Shown one piece after another: positions 41,122 through 49,535 of a stretch of DNA of 64,000 nucleotides. The stretch lies in contig JAGOJY010000001.1 of assembly GCA_017994815.1 (NCBI GenBank), forward strand, positions 62,001 to 126,000, written 5' to 3'. How positions within the stretch are numbered: the stretch's first letter is position 1; every line of letters begins with the position of its first letter. Both the position numbers and the translations under genes were made by a program. Under the pieces are notes generated by a model. That model did not search any database. It worked only from the letters and a program-made list of their open reading frames with translations, and was not told where the DNA came from. The DNA is from Acidobacteriota bacterium. GTDB taxonomy: Bacteria; Acidobacteriota; Polarisedimenticolia; J045.

Positions 41122-43590
41122 TCAGGGGCAGGCGGCGCTGGTCCGCTCGGCGCCCGAGGACGCCAGGCCGAACGTGCCGCTGCCGCATGAGTTGCGGCCG
41201 CGCACGATGTACCAGAACCCGCTGCCCGCGGCCGGGACATCGTATTCGTAGCAGTAGTCGTTCGTCGTCGGGCGGCACTGCTCGCCGGGCCCGGCGCCGA
41301 CCGGCAGCTCATCGGGCAGTCCGCGCAGAACGTCGTACATCACGCTCCAGCCGGCCTGGGCGCTGAGCCGTTGCCAGCTCATCGTCACCCTGTCGGCGTA
41401 GAAGTGGAGGTCCCAGACCTCGATCGGGACGGCCCACGTCTCGGGGTCGAGCGGAGCGCAATCCTCGGCGTCCGGCACGGGGTCCAGGTCGCGGTTCGCC
41501 GGCAGGATCTCGTACGCGAGCACGTTGCCGGTGTCGTCGAGCGTGAAGTGGATCTCGTCCGATCCCATGTACAGCAGGTCGATTCGGCGTCCGGGGTAAT
41601 TCCGCAGGACCATCTCCCGCGTGCGTTGGATGTTCCCGGCGGTGTCGCCGACGTACAGCGACGTGTGGCCGTAGTTGTCGCTGATGGAGTAGATCTCGGC
41701 GAAGAACAGGAACTGGTTCATCGGCTCGCGCCAGCCCCGGTCGAACCGGCTCCGCGCCAGCTCGAACGTGTGCCAGCTCGACGCGAACCACTCGTTGGCG
41801 ATCGAGGCCACGAACTCCTGGGGATTCTGCTGGAAGAACGCCGCTCCGACCTGCGAGCGCAGGTATTGCATGTCGTCGTAGCCGGCGCGGGCCAGGAGGT
41901 CGGCCCGCCGCGACGACAGCCACGCGTCGTGCCCCGCGACTTGGTCGACGAGGTGGTTGATCTCGTGGGCCAGGCCGATCAGGAACAAGTCCGTGTAGCC
42001 GGGCTCGATGTCCGGGGGGAACTCGTTTTCCTGCCACGCGCCGACGTTGAAACCGAAAATGTTGACGCCGGCCTTGGCCTGCAGGTCGCATTCCGCGGGG
42101 CGGTAGAAGCCGAGGTGGTCCGCGATCGAGATGAAGCTCGCCGACCAGGCGTCGCGCGGGAGCGCCGAGAGGCAGTTGTAGACCACGTCCTCCTGCGCCG
42201 CGTCGGCGCGGTCGTTGTCCACGAACAGCGTCCCCAGCGTGGCCGTTATGTCGTGCTGGCGCCCGGTGAGCCCGATCGTGTCCGCGACCCACGCGCGGTG
42301 CTCCGTCGTGGCCGGGCCCATCTCCAGGAGGTTGACCTGCACCTGCGCGGCGAGCCACGGCAGGTAGCCGGACGTCTCGAGGGTGTGCTTGGTGAAGAAC
42401 TCGGGGTACGCCAAGACGTGGTCGTGGTACCAGTTCGCGTACACCTGTCGAGGCGCGCCGCGCAGGAATTCGCCGGCGAACTCGCGCAGCGAGTGGTGCA
42501 GCCCGAACAGTTCCTGGCGGATCGCCGCGTCGTCGTTCAGCGTCTGGGCCAGCGTGTCCCGGTACTGCTCCATGATCTCGTCGATCCGCGCAAGGCGCGT
42601 GGCAGGCGGGATGCCGTACATCAGCCAGATCTTGCCGTTGATGCCACCCGAGATGATGTCGAGCAAGCCGTCGCCGTCGAGGTCGCCCCAGTCGGGCGTG
42701 GAGTCGTCGCCGTTCAGGGGGCGCAGGTCGAGCGGGACACCGTGCGGGTCGTAGACGTAGAACGGGCGCGACAGGCGCGGCGCGTGCGCGGGCTGTCGTT
42801 CCTCGGCGATCCACGCGAAGACGTTTCCCCAGTTGTAGCCGCAGCCGAGGTCGGCGGTCCCGTCCTGGTTGACGTCGTAGACGCGGGGGTGGGTGTTGTA
42901 GGGTGCGTGAATCTCGACGAAGTCGGCCTGGACGTGCGTGCCGGTGTCGAAGCGCGGTGAGGTGGCGCTGCCGATGTTGCGCAGGAACGAGACGTACCCC
43001 TCGAACTCGCCCGCGAGGACATCCGCCAATCCGTCACCGTCGAAGTCGCCGACGTCGAGGCGCCCGTTGGCGTCGCCGGGCAGCTTCACCGGCTGCGACG
43101 GGGCCATCAGCCACTCGTAGTACCCGAAAGCCGGCGCGGCGGGGCTGCCGACGTTGCGGTACAGGCGCACCATGTCGGGGTTCATCGTCCCCTCGGCGAC
43201 GAGCAGGTCCTCCAGGCCGTCGCCGGTGACGTCCGCGAAGCACGCCCCCGTGTAGCCGGACCCCGCGCGCACCCCGCCGCCGGCCGACTGCACCCAGGCC
43301 GGCGCGAGGAACGACGGCGCGGTCGGCGTGCCGGCGTTGACGATGATCCACACGCGGCCGTCGCCGCCGCCGACCAGCACGTCGAGCAGGCCGTCGTGGT
43401 TCCAGTCCACGAAGCGCGTCGCCGCGTGGTTGCCGAAGTCCACCGGGGCACCTCCGGCGACGAGTTGCTCGGGGTCGGTGAACCACAGCGTGGGCTCGAG
43501 TCCGAGGGCGGCGGCCGGTGCGAACAGGCACAGCACCGCGACGCAGGCGCGGCATCCGAGGCGGACCGTGTGGCGGTAAGTTGCCGACAT
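41122..43590 (-). CDS. FG-GAP repeat protein with a zincin-like domain
   Basis: An 822-residue exported protein with a signal segment (ACVAVLCLFAPAAALGL). Five calcium-type FG-GAP/VCBS-like blades occupy about residues 45-360 (DWNHDGLLDVLVGG, DVTGDGLEDLLVAE, DFDGDGLADVLAGE, DVNQDGTADLGCG, DLDGDGLLDIISGG). A long helical part then carries GLAHEINHLVDQVAGHD near 541-557, an HExxH metallopeptidase motif, and NEWFASSWHTFE downstream. The C-terminus is a cysteine-containing beta domain. Integrin-like blades plus a metallopeptidase is not a combination I recognise. ATG at 43590. Confidence 0.7.
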   Translation of the reverse strand: MSATYRHTVRLGCRACVAVLCLFAPAAALGLEPTLWFTDPEQLVAGGAPVDFGNHAATRFVDWNHDGLLDVLVGGGDGRVWIIVNAGTPTAPSFLAPAWVQSAGGGVRAGSGYTGACFADVTGDGLEDLLVAEGTMNPDMVRLYRNVGSPAAPAFGYYEWLMAPSQPVKLPGDANGRLDVGDFDGDGLADVLAGEFEGYVSFLRNIGSATSPRFDTGTHVQADFVEIHAPYNTHPRVYDVNQDGTADLGCGYNWGNVFAWIAEERQPAHAPRLSRPFYVYDPHGVPLDLRPLNGDDSTPDWGDLDGDGLLDIISGGINGKIWLMYGIPPATRLARIDEIMEQYRDTLAQTLNDDAAIRQELFGLHHSLREFAGEFLRGAPRQVYANWYHDHVLAYPEFFTKHTLETSGYLPWLAAQVQVNLLEMGPATTEHRAWVADTIGLTGRQHDITATLGTLFVDNDRADAAQEDVVYNCLSALPRDAWSASFISIADHLGFYRPAECDLQAKAGVNIFGFNVGAWQENEFPPDIEPGYTDLFLIGLAHEINHLVDQVAGHDAWLSSRRADLLARAGYDDMQYLRSQVGAAFFQQNPQEFVASIANEWFASSWHTFELARSRFDRGWREPMNQFLFFAEIYSISDNYGHTSLYVGDTAGNIQRTREMVLRNYPGRRIDLLYMGSDEIHFTLDDTGNVLAYEILPANRDLDPVPDAEDCAPLDPETWAVPIEVWDLHFYADRVTMSWQRLSAQAGWSVMYDVLRGLPDELPVGAGPGEQCRPTTNDYCYEYDVPAAGSGFWYIVRGRNSCGSGTFGLASSGAERTSAACP

Positions 43591-43700
43591 GCGACATCCC
43601 CGCGCCGACCGGCGGCGCGGCGCGGCGGCGGGACACCCCGTAGGAACGGGCGCCCCCTCCGCGCCCGCACGGCAGGATACACCCGCCGGTGGGGCCGGGG

Positions 43701-44015
43701 TCAGCGGTGGCGCAGGCCGAGGGTGAAGTTGTAGATCCAGGCGATGGTCCAGCCGGCGATCGCGCCGCACAGGATCCCGTAGAGCGCGCCGAGGAACGCA
43801 CCGGGCCAGCTCACCGTGTAACCGGGGAAGTAGTTGCCGAGCAGGCCGAGGTGCGGGCCGACGACCGGGCCGCCGCGAACCACCAGCCACGCGGTCGCGA
43901 GGAACATCGCCAGCCCGCCGACCGCGCCGAAGACGATCGCCATCACCTCGGCGCGCAGCCGTGCGACGGCCCGGTTCAGCTCGGTCAACTCGGCCTGGTA
44001 ACGCTTCTCGTTCAT
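43701..44015 (-). CDS. Small membrane protein paralogous to the flavoprotein C-terminus
   Basis: A 104-residue protein with an amphipathic N-terminus and two or three membrane helices. FLATAWLVVRGGPVVGPHLG then LLGNYFPGYTVSWPGAFLG and GAIAGWTIAWIYNF align closely with the last 90 residues of the adjacent flavoprotein (FLATAALLLRGGEVVGPTLS, LLANYIVGFQVSWTGALVG and GFGFGWLLAKLIN). The gene is 4 nt downstream of that flavoprotein gene and probably co-translated. The domain is unnamed to me; a membrane or partner-docking role is inferred. Confidence 0.65.
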   Translation of the reverse strand: MNEKRYQAELTELNRAVARLRAEVMAIVFGAVGGLAMFLATAWLVVRGGPVVGPHLGLLGNYFPGYTVSWPGAFLGALYGILCGAIAGWTIAWIYNFTLGLRHR

Positions 44016-44019
44016 CGCC

Positions 44020-45846
44020 TCACTCCATCAGGCGCGCCAGCTCGGCGCGGCGCTTGAACGACGACTCCTCGAAGCTCACGGCCATGTTGATCAGCTTGGC
44101 CAACAGCCAGCCGAAGCCGAACCCGCCCGCGGAAGCCTCGACCAGCCCGACGAGCGCACCGGTCCACGACACCTGGAACCCGACGATGTAGTTGGCCAGC
44201 AGCGACAGCGTGGGCCCGACGACCTCGCCGCCGCGCAAGAGCAACGCGGCCGTCGCGAGGAACAGGCCGACTCCCGTGACCGAGCCGATGGCGGTGCCGA
44301 GCGCGACGGGGTCGAAGCGCGCGAACGCCTGCGCGACCAGCCGCGCGTACTCCTGCTCCGCATCGACCGGCATCGGCACGCCACGCTCCACCACGGCCGG
44401 TTTCTTCTCCCGGACCTCTTCGTGGTACTCCTCTTCCACGTTGACGCCCCAGACATCATAGTCCGCGCCGGCGACGTTGCGCGCGGCGTAGACGGCCGTG
44501 GCCATCGAGTGGTCCTGGTTGTTGTAGCGATGCTGGCCGTAGCGGCCGACGAGCTGCAGGTTCGGGATCGTGTCGAGCCATGCGCGGACGGTCGCGATCG
44601 CCTCCTGGTACCCCTTGTCGTACACGGGGTAGGCCTTCGGCATCCGCACGACGCAGCCGTCCACGACCTTCGTCGCCTCGACCAACCCCAGCTTCGCGCA
44701 CTCCTGCCGGCCAAGCTCGACCAGGTCGGCGTCGGCCATCGTCCACAGCTCGTCACCCTCCTGGACGAAGTACTCCAGCCCGAGGGCCGTGCAGGCCGGG
44801 TCGGCGACCATCTCCGGGCTCCAGTTCTTGAAGTTCTGGATCCGGCCCAGCTTGACCTCCGGCGAGTGGATGTAGATCCAGTTGTCGGGGAAGAGCTCGG
44901 GCTGCTCGATGATCAGCACCACGGTCAGGAAGTCGCGGTAGCGCAGCCGCTCGGCCGCCGCGCGGACCTCCGGCGGGGCGGGCGGGTCGAGCGCGCGCAC
45001 GAGGTCGCGCATCGGCATCGAGGAAATGACGTGTGCCCCCTCCTCGAACGTCATCTCGCCGTTGGCGCGCAGCTCGATGCCGGTCACGCGGCCGCCCTCG
45101 TGGCGGATCCCCGTGCAGGGCGACGACATGCGCGTCTCGTAGCCGCGTTCGGCCAACAGCTCGCGGCAGCGGTCCCACATCATGCCGGGGCCCAGCCGCG
45201 GGTACAGGAAGGTGTCGATCAGCGTCGTGATCACCTCGCCGCCCTTGGCCCGCGAGCCGAGCAGCGCGTTGCGCACGGCCTTGAGCAGGTCGAGGTTCTT
45301 GATCCTCTGGGCGGCCCAGTCGGCGCCGATCTCGGTGCAGGGCATGCCCCACACCTTCTCGGTGTACGTCTTGAAGAAGATCTCGTAGAGCCGACGCCCG
45401 AAGCGATTCGAAACCCACTGCTCGAGGTTGCGCTCCTCGCGCGTCGGGAACAGGCGGGCCTTGATGTACGAGAGCCCGATCCGGACCGACTCGACCGGCC
45501 CGAGGCCGAGCAGCGCGTTGACCGGCCGCAGCGGGTAGTCGAAGAACTTGCCGTCGTAGTAGATGCGCGACAGGCGTGGCCGCTGGATCAGGTCGTCGCC
45601 GAGGATCTCCTCCCAGATGCGCTGGACGAAGTCGACCTTGGTGAAGAAGCGGTGCCCGCCGATGTCGTAGCGGTACCCCTTGTAGCAGCCGGTCCGGGCG
45701 ATCCCGCCGACCACGTCGTCGGCCTCGAAAACCGTGGCCGGCACGCCGAGCTTGGCCAGTTCCCACGCTGCCGTGAGCCCGGCCGGCCCGGCGCCGATGA
45801 TCAGCACCCGGTCCTTGGACGTTCCGTTTGCGTCGTTCGCGGTCAA
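44020..45846 (-). CDS. UDP-galactopyranose-mutase-like flavoprotein with C-terminal membrane domain
   Basis: A 608-residue protein. The FAD-binding Rossmann loop is VLIIGAGPAGLTAAWEL with the second motif GGIARTGCYKGYRYDIGGHRFF. PCTEIGADWAAQRIKNLDLL, MPMRDLVRALDPP and GRYGQHRYNNQDHSMATAV follow the glf/HemY-like amine-oxidase family used in polysaccharide clusters. Residues from about 520 to 600 are a membrane domain homologous to the small gene downstream. The start is uncertain: TTG at 45846 is the first start before the FAD motif, with TATATT-like -10 about 40 nt upstream. It may interconvert sugar nucleotides or act as an oxidoreductase; both are inference. Confidence 0.75.
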   Translation of the reverse strand: MTANDANGTSKDRVLIIGAGPAGLTAAWELAKLGVPATVFEADDVVGGIARTGCYKGYRYDIGGHRFFTKVDFVQRIWEEILGDDLIQRPRLSRIYYDGKFFDYPLRPVNALLGLGPVESVRIGLSYIKARLFPTREERNLEQWVSNRFGRRLYEIFFKTYTEKVWGMPCTEIGADWAAQRIKNLDLLKAVRNALLGSRAKGGEVITTLIDTFLYPRLGPGMMWDRCRELLAERGYETRMSSPCTGIRHEGGRVTGIELRANGEMTFEEGAHVISSMPMRDLVRALDPPAPPEVRAAAERLRYRDFLTVVLIIEQPELFPDNWIYIHSPEVKLGRIQNFKNWSPEMVADPACTALGLEYFVQEGDELWTMADADLVELGRQECAKLGLVEATKVVDGCVVRMPKAYPVYDKGYQEAIATVRAWLDTIPNLQLVGRYGQHRYNNQDHSMATAVYAARNVAGADYDVWGVNVEEEYHEEVREKKPAVVERGVPMPVDAEQEYARLVAQAFARFDPVALGTAIGSVTGVGLFLATAALLLRGGEVVGPTLSLLANYIVGFQVSWTGALVGLVEASAGGFGFGWLLAKLINMAVSFEESSFKRRAELARLME

Positions 45847-45928
45847 CGGGTTAACCCCAGCGCCCCCGGCTTTGCGGCAAATATACGGGGCCCGGCGCCC
45901 GGTTTGGGAGAGATTCCGCCCGGGCGGC

Positions 45929-47428
45929 TCAGCCGCGGGAGAGCCGTGCCCGGGCCCGCCGCAGGAGGTCGAGGTCCTCCGCTTCCGGCCCCGCCAGCCA
46001 CCAGACCAGCACGAACACGGCCGGTGCGACCGCCGCCGCGGGCAGCGGCCCGGCCGCGAGCAGGGCGGCGCCCCCGGCCGCCCCGGCCACCAGCAGAGCC
46101 CCGAGCGGCTTGAGGACGGTCCGGTCCCACGGGACCGTCCGGAAGATGACCCAGATCTCGGCACAGCGGACGACGTTGACCAGCGCCAGCGACGACGCGG
46201 CCGCGGCTGCCGCGCCCGCCGCACCGTACCGCGGGACGAGGACCAGGTTCAGCCCGAGGTTGGCCAGCCCGAGGATCACCGCGTTGACGAGGTTCACGTG
46301 GGGATACCCCGTCATCGTCAGGAGCATGCCGTTGGTGCCCATCGCGGCGGAGGCCAGCTGCCCCCCGGCGAGCAGGCACAGCGCGAGATAGCCGGCGGTG
46401 AAGTCCGGCCCGAACACCCGCAGGAGCGGCCGCCCGCCGAAGACCAGCACCAGGCAGATCAGGCTGGACAGCGCCAGGATCCAACGCGTGGAGGTGTGGA
46501 AGGTGCGGTTGAGCCCTGCCATGTCGCCCTGGCTGTGCAGGCTGGAGTAATTCGGCGCGAGCGACGAGTTCAGGGCCTCGGTCGGCATGTTGACCGCGAC
46601 GCCGAGTCGCGACGCGATGTGGTAAACGCCGACCTCCGCCGCCGGGCGGAAGATCCCCATGATCAGCACGTCCGACCACAGGATGAAGTAGTTGAGCAGG
46701 TTCAGGAACATCACCGGCGTGGAGAAGCGCAGCAGCTCGCGCCAGCCGAGCGTGACCGGCCCCTCCGCCGGCGGAACCTGCCGCAGCGAGCGCGAGAGCC
46801 AGCCCCCGCAGGCGAACGCCACGACCGCGGTGGCGATGCCGAAGCACACCAGCACGTAGCCGAGGCTGCGGAAGAACAGCCCGCCGGCGACGAGCAGGAC
46901 CGAGAACACCAGTGGGTGCGCGATCCTCTCGAAGAACACCTTGGCCCGGATCAGCTTCAGGCCCTGCAGGCTCCCCGAGCAGACGGCGCCGATCCCGAGG
47001 AGCGGCAGCGCCGCCGCCAGCCCGGCCAGCGGCAGGAAAAGGCCTTCCTTGCGGAACAGCGCGCCCGAGGTCCACGGCGCGGTCACGACGATCAGGACGG
47101 CCCACACGATGCTCGACACGACGACGAGCCGCAGCGCGGCGCGGATGATCCAGCGCAGGTTGGCCCAGCGCTTGGTGCCCGCGCTGCCGGCCACGAAGTG
47201 CACGGCCGACATCGGCAACCCCATGTTCGCCGGCAGCTGGAGCAGCGTGATCACCGTGTTGGCCAGGGCGAACAGGCCGTACGCGCTGCTGCCGAGAACG
47301 CGGGTCAGGATCAACGAGTTGACGTAGCGGCATGCCGCCCCGGCCAGGCCGAGCAGGCCGGCCCAGCCGCCCTCGCGCGCCACGAACCGGACATCCTCGG
47401 ACGACCGGGAGGCCGTGCCGGCGCTCAC
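45929..47428 (-). CDS. Polysaccharide flippase (Wzx/MviN-type, MATE-like)
   Basis: A 499-residue polytopic protein of the polysaccharide biosynthesis flippase group. It starts with a GTG at 47428 and shows about 12-14 hydrophobic helices, including WAGLLGLAGAACRYVNSLIL-TRVLGSSAYGLFALANTV and FSTPVMFLNLLNYFILWSDVL. The FSTPxxxxN-type helix and NYSSLHSQGD are typical of Wzx flippases, which move lipid-linked repeat units across the inner membrane. It is in the minus-strand unit with sulfotransferase, flavoprotein and membrane-domain genes, pointing to a surface glycan. Substrate unknown. Confidence 0.85.
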   Translation of the reverse strand: MSAGTASRSSEDVRFVAREGGWAGLLGLAGAACRYVNSLILTRVLGSSAYGLFALANTVITLLQLPANMGLPMSAVHFVAGSAGTKRWANLRWIIRAALRLVVVSSIVWAVLIVVTAPWTSGALFRKEGLFLPLAGLAAALPLLGIGAVCSGSLQGLKLIRAKVFFERIAHPLVFSVLLVAGGLFFRSLGYVLVCFGIATAVVAFACGGWLSRSLRQVPPAEGPVTLGWRELLRFSTPVMFLNLLNYFILWSDVLIMGIFRPAAEVGVYHIASRLGVAVNMPTEALNSSLAPNYSSLHSQGDMAGLNRTFHTSTRWILALSSLICLVLVFGGRPLLRVFGPDFTAGYLALCLLAGGQLASAAMGTNGMLLTMTGYPHVNLVNAVILGLANLGLNLVLVPRYGAAGAAAAAASSLALVNVVRCAEIWVIFRTVPWDRTVLKPLGALLVAGAAGGAALLAAGPLPAAAVAPAVFVLVWWLAGPEAEDLDLLRRARARLSRG

Positions 47429-47450
47429 GCCGCCGCCGCCCGGGGTGCGT

Positions 47451-48272
47451 TCACCACGCGTCGTTCGCCTCGTAGCCGAGCTGGAGTAGGAGCCCGGGGG
47501 CGACCTCGCGGAACGCCGCGCGGTGCGCGGGGGTGAAGTGGTTCGTCCAGTCCCCGATCTCGCCCTTGCGGAACGTCAGGCTCTGCGGCGAGAAGGTCGC
47601 CTGCGCGACCGCCTCGACCGCCCGGCGGTCGAGCCCGAGGCCGAGAAAGGCGAACAGGTGCTCGAGCGCCTCGAACTGCGCCTCGTCCGAGCCGCCGCCG
47701 CGCGCCCCGACGAGGTCCTCGAAGCGGCAGACGTGGGTCTCGCGGACCCGGGTCCACTCGAAGTAGGAGCGGTACAGCGCGCCGATGTCCGGCTGGGCCC
47801 GGCCGTCGCGCGCGTGCTCGCCGCCGACGCCGCGTATGCAGGCCATGATCCGCTCGTCGTCGTCGCGCAGCTCGCTGGTGAAGTACTCGTACATCCGGTG
47901 CCCGACGTGCTCCTTGATCACGAACTTGGCCAGCGAGACGACCACGTCGCGGGGGTCGCGCGTCATGAGCACGAGCTTCGCCCCGCGCTCGTCCAGCGCC
48001 CGCGCGACCCGCTCGTCGCAGACGAGGTGGCCGACCAGCACCTGCCGCGGGCCGAGCCGGCGGATGCGCCGGGCCCGGTCCTCGACGGGGACGTTCCCCA
48101 GGACGATCCGGGGACACACGCGCATCCCCGGCACGTGCCGGAGGGCCGAGATTACGAGGTGCGTCCCCGACTTGGGGATGCTCGCGACCACAACCCGGGG
48201 CCCGGTGTGGGGAACGAGCCTGTGCCAGGCGTCCCCCAGCCGCCCCGTCCATGCCGAAACTGTTCCGGGCAT
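47451..48272 (-). CDS. PAPS-dependent sulfotransferase C
   Basis: A 273-residue sulfotransferase. The 5'-phosphosulfate loop is VVVASIPKSGTHLVISALRH, the 3'-phosphate strand is KLVLMTRDPRDVVVSL, and SLTFRKGEIGDWTNHFTP near the C-terminus is the RKGxxGDWxxxF signature for PAPS. It is more canonical than the two sulfotransferases at 28-30 kb. A conserved cluster of acidic residues is in EYFTSELRDDDERIM. PAPS would come from the cysC-cysD-cysNC operon about 20 kb away. It is divergent from the SGNH/ligase genes across a 142-nt promoter gap. Confidence 0.9.
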   Translation of the reverse strand: MPGTVSAWTGRLGDAWHRLVPHTGPRVVVASIPKSGTHLVISALRHVPGMRVCPRIVLGNVPVEDRARRIRRLGPRQVLVGHLVCDERVARALDERGAKLVLMTRDPRDVVVSLAKFVIKEHVGHRMYEYFTSELRDDDERIMACIRGVGGEHARDGRAQPDIGALYRSYFEWTRVRETHVCRFEDLVGARGGGSDEAQFEALEHLFAFLGLGLDRRAVEAVAQATFSPQSLTFRKGEIGDWTNHFTPAHRAAFREVAPGLLLQLGYEANDAW

Positions 48273-48364
48273 TCGATTAAACCCCGCCGAGCTCGTGCCT
48301 CGTCCCGCCTTCCAATGTGCCGTCCGCGGGCGAAATTATCACCTTTACCGCCCCGGACAGGCCG

Positions 48365-48370
48365 TACAAT
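48365..48370 (+). promoter_or_regulatory. Candidate -10 box for the SGNH/ligase operon
   Basis: TACAAT lies 44 nt before the ATG at 48415, in an AT-richer gap between divergent genes. A weak -35 (CTTTAC) is 16 nt upstream. The whole SGNH, ligase, GT2, GT-C and UXS series may be read from here. Confidence 0.45.
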
Positions 48371-48414
48371 TCCGCCAAGCTGGGCATCAGCCGGGGATCA
48401 GGTTGAGGAACGGA

Positions 48415-49473
48415 ATGCCATCCGAGCAGGCCAAGGGGGCGTTTCTACGCCTGCGCTGGCCCGTTGGCCTGACCTTCGTCGCCGCGGCGCTCTTGGCCGC
48501 GGGCGTGGCCGGCGTGTTCGAGGTCGCGGCGCGCTCGGAGTCGCTGGCCGGGCGGCTGCCGCCGGAGACGATCGGCAGCGGCCAGCCGCAGCTCGACAAG
48601 AAGCTCGTGCTGCTGCGGAAGATGGTGCGGCGGCAGGGCGGTCTGGACTGCCTGTTCGTCGGCAGCTCGCAGGTCTACCGCGCGGTCGACCCGGCGACCG
48701 TGGAGCCGGTCTTCCGCCAGGCCGCCGGGCGCGGCCTGCGCAGCTTCAACTTCGGTCTCGGCGGGATGTCGGAGAACGCCGAGGCGCCGCTGGCGCAGAT
48801 CGTCGTCGACAAGTACCGGCCGAAGCTGATCGTGATCGGCACGTCCTCGTACGGGCTCGACGACCGGCGCGACATCAAGTTCCAGAAGTTCCTCGAGGGG
48901 AGCAGCTGGTACCAGTACAACGCGGGCGATTTCAACGTGAACGGCTGGCTGCTCGACCACTCGGTCGCGTTCCGGCGATACCAGGGGCACCGCTTCTGGT
49001 CCGAGCCGACACAGATGCAGGGCCTGCTCGAGCGGTCGGTCCTCGGCATGGCCCCTGACGGGTTCGGTCCCCAGGAGCCCAAGGCGTTCAGGCCGGTGGA
49101 CGAGGAAGGCCAGCAGCAGCTGCGGACGTATCGCATCGCCCAGAGCCACCTCGATTCGCTGGGCGACCTGCTGCGCCTGCGCTCGCCGGACCTGCACATC
49201 GTCGTGGTGGAGCTGCCGATCCACACCAGCGTGATCGAGCTGTACGGCAACGGCGCGGCCGATCACGCGCGCGCGCTGGACGAGATCGAGAAGGTCGTGC
49301 GCGCCGGCGGCGCCCCGTTCTGGCGCTACCCGGCCGAGCGCGCGATCCCGCACGAGGGCTGGGCCGACTTCGTGCACATGAACCGGCTCGGGGCGGCGAT
49401 GTACAGCCGCTGGCTCGGCGAGCGGCTGGGGGAGGCCGTCCGCGACGGTCGGCTGCCGCTTCCCGCGCGCTGA
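48415..49473 (+). CDS. Membrane-anchored SGNH-like protein (DltD-like)
   Basis: A 352-residue protein. After a hydrophobic anchor (VGLTFVAAALLAAGVAGVFEV) the text follows the SGNH fold: CLFVGSSQVYRAVDP (GxS at about 82), a glycine-rich block FNFGLGGMSEN, then IVVDKYRPKLIVIGTSSYGLDD and a final DFVHMN with Asp318 and His321 in the DxxH arrangement. This is the pattern of DltD/AlgX-type proteins that work with MBOAT transferases. It is followed by an AMP ligase gene, which makes a Dlt-like set with the MBOAT and ACP genes at 23-25 kb. ATG at 48415 has GAGG upstream. Confidence 0.7.
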   Translation: MPSEQAKGAFLRLRWPVGLTFVAAALLAAGVAGVFEVAARSESLAGRLPPETIGSGQPQLDKKLVLLRKMVRRQGGLDCLFVGSSQVYRAVDPATVEPVFRQAAGRGLRSFNFGLGGMSENAEAPLAQIVVDKYRPKLIVIGTSSYGLDDRRDIKFQKFLEGSSWYQYNAGDFNVNGWLLDHSVAFRRYQGHRFWSEPTQMQGLLERSVLGMAPDGFGPQEPKAFRPVDEEGQQQLRTYRIAQSHLDSLGDLLRLRSPDLHIVVVELPIHTSVIELYGNGAADHARALDEIEKVVRAGGAPFWRYPAERAIPHEGWADFVHMNRLGAAMYSRWLGERLGEAVRDGRLPLPAR

Positions 49474-49535
49474 CCGATGTTTGACCACGTCCCACGGACC
49501 GGGCACGGGCGCCCGGCGACGGAGAGCGAGGCGAG

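Noticed and set aside
48273..48414. Sigma-54-like GGCAC text on the minus strand upstream of sulfotransferase C
   Set aside because: The GGCAC element has GG rather than GC at the -12 position, so it does not meet the invariant requirement; only the TACAAT box in this gap was kept.
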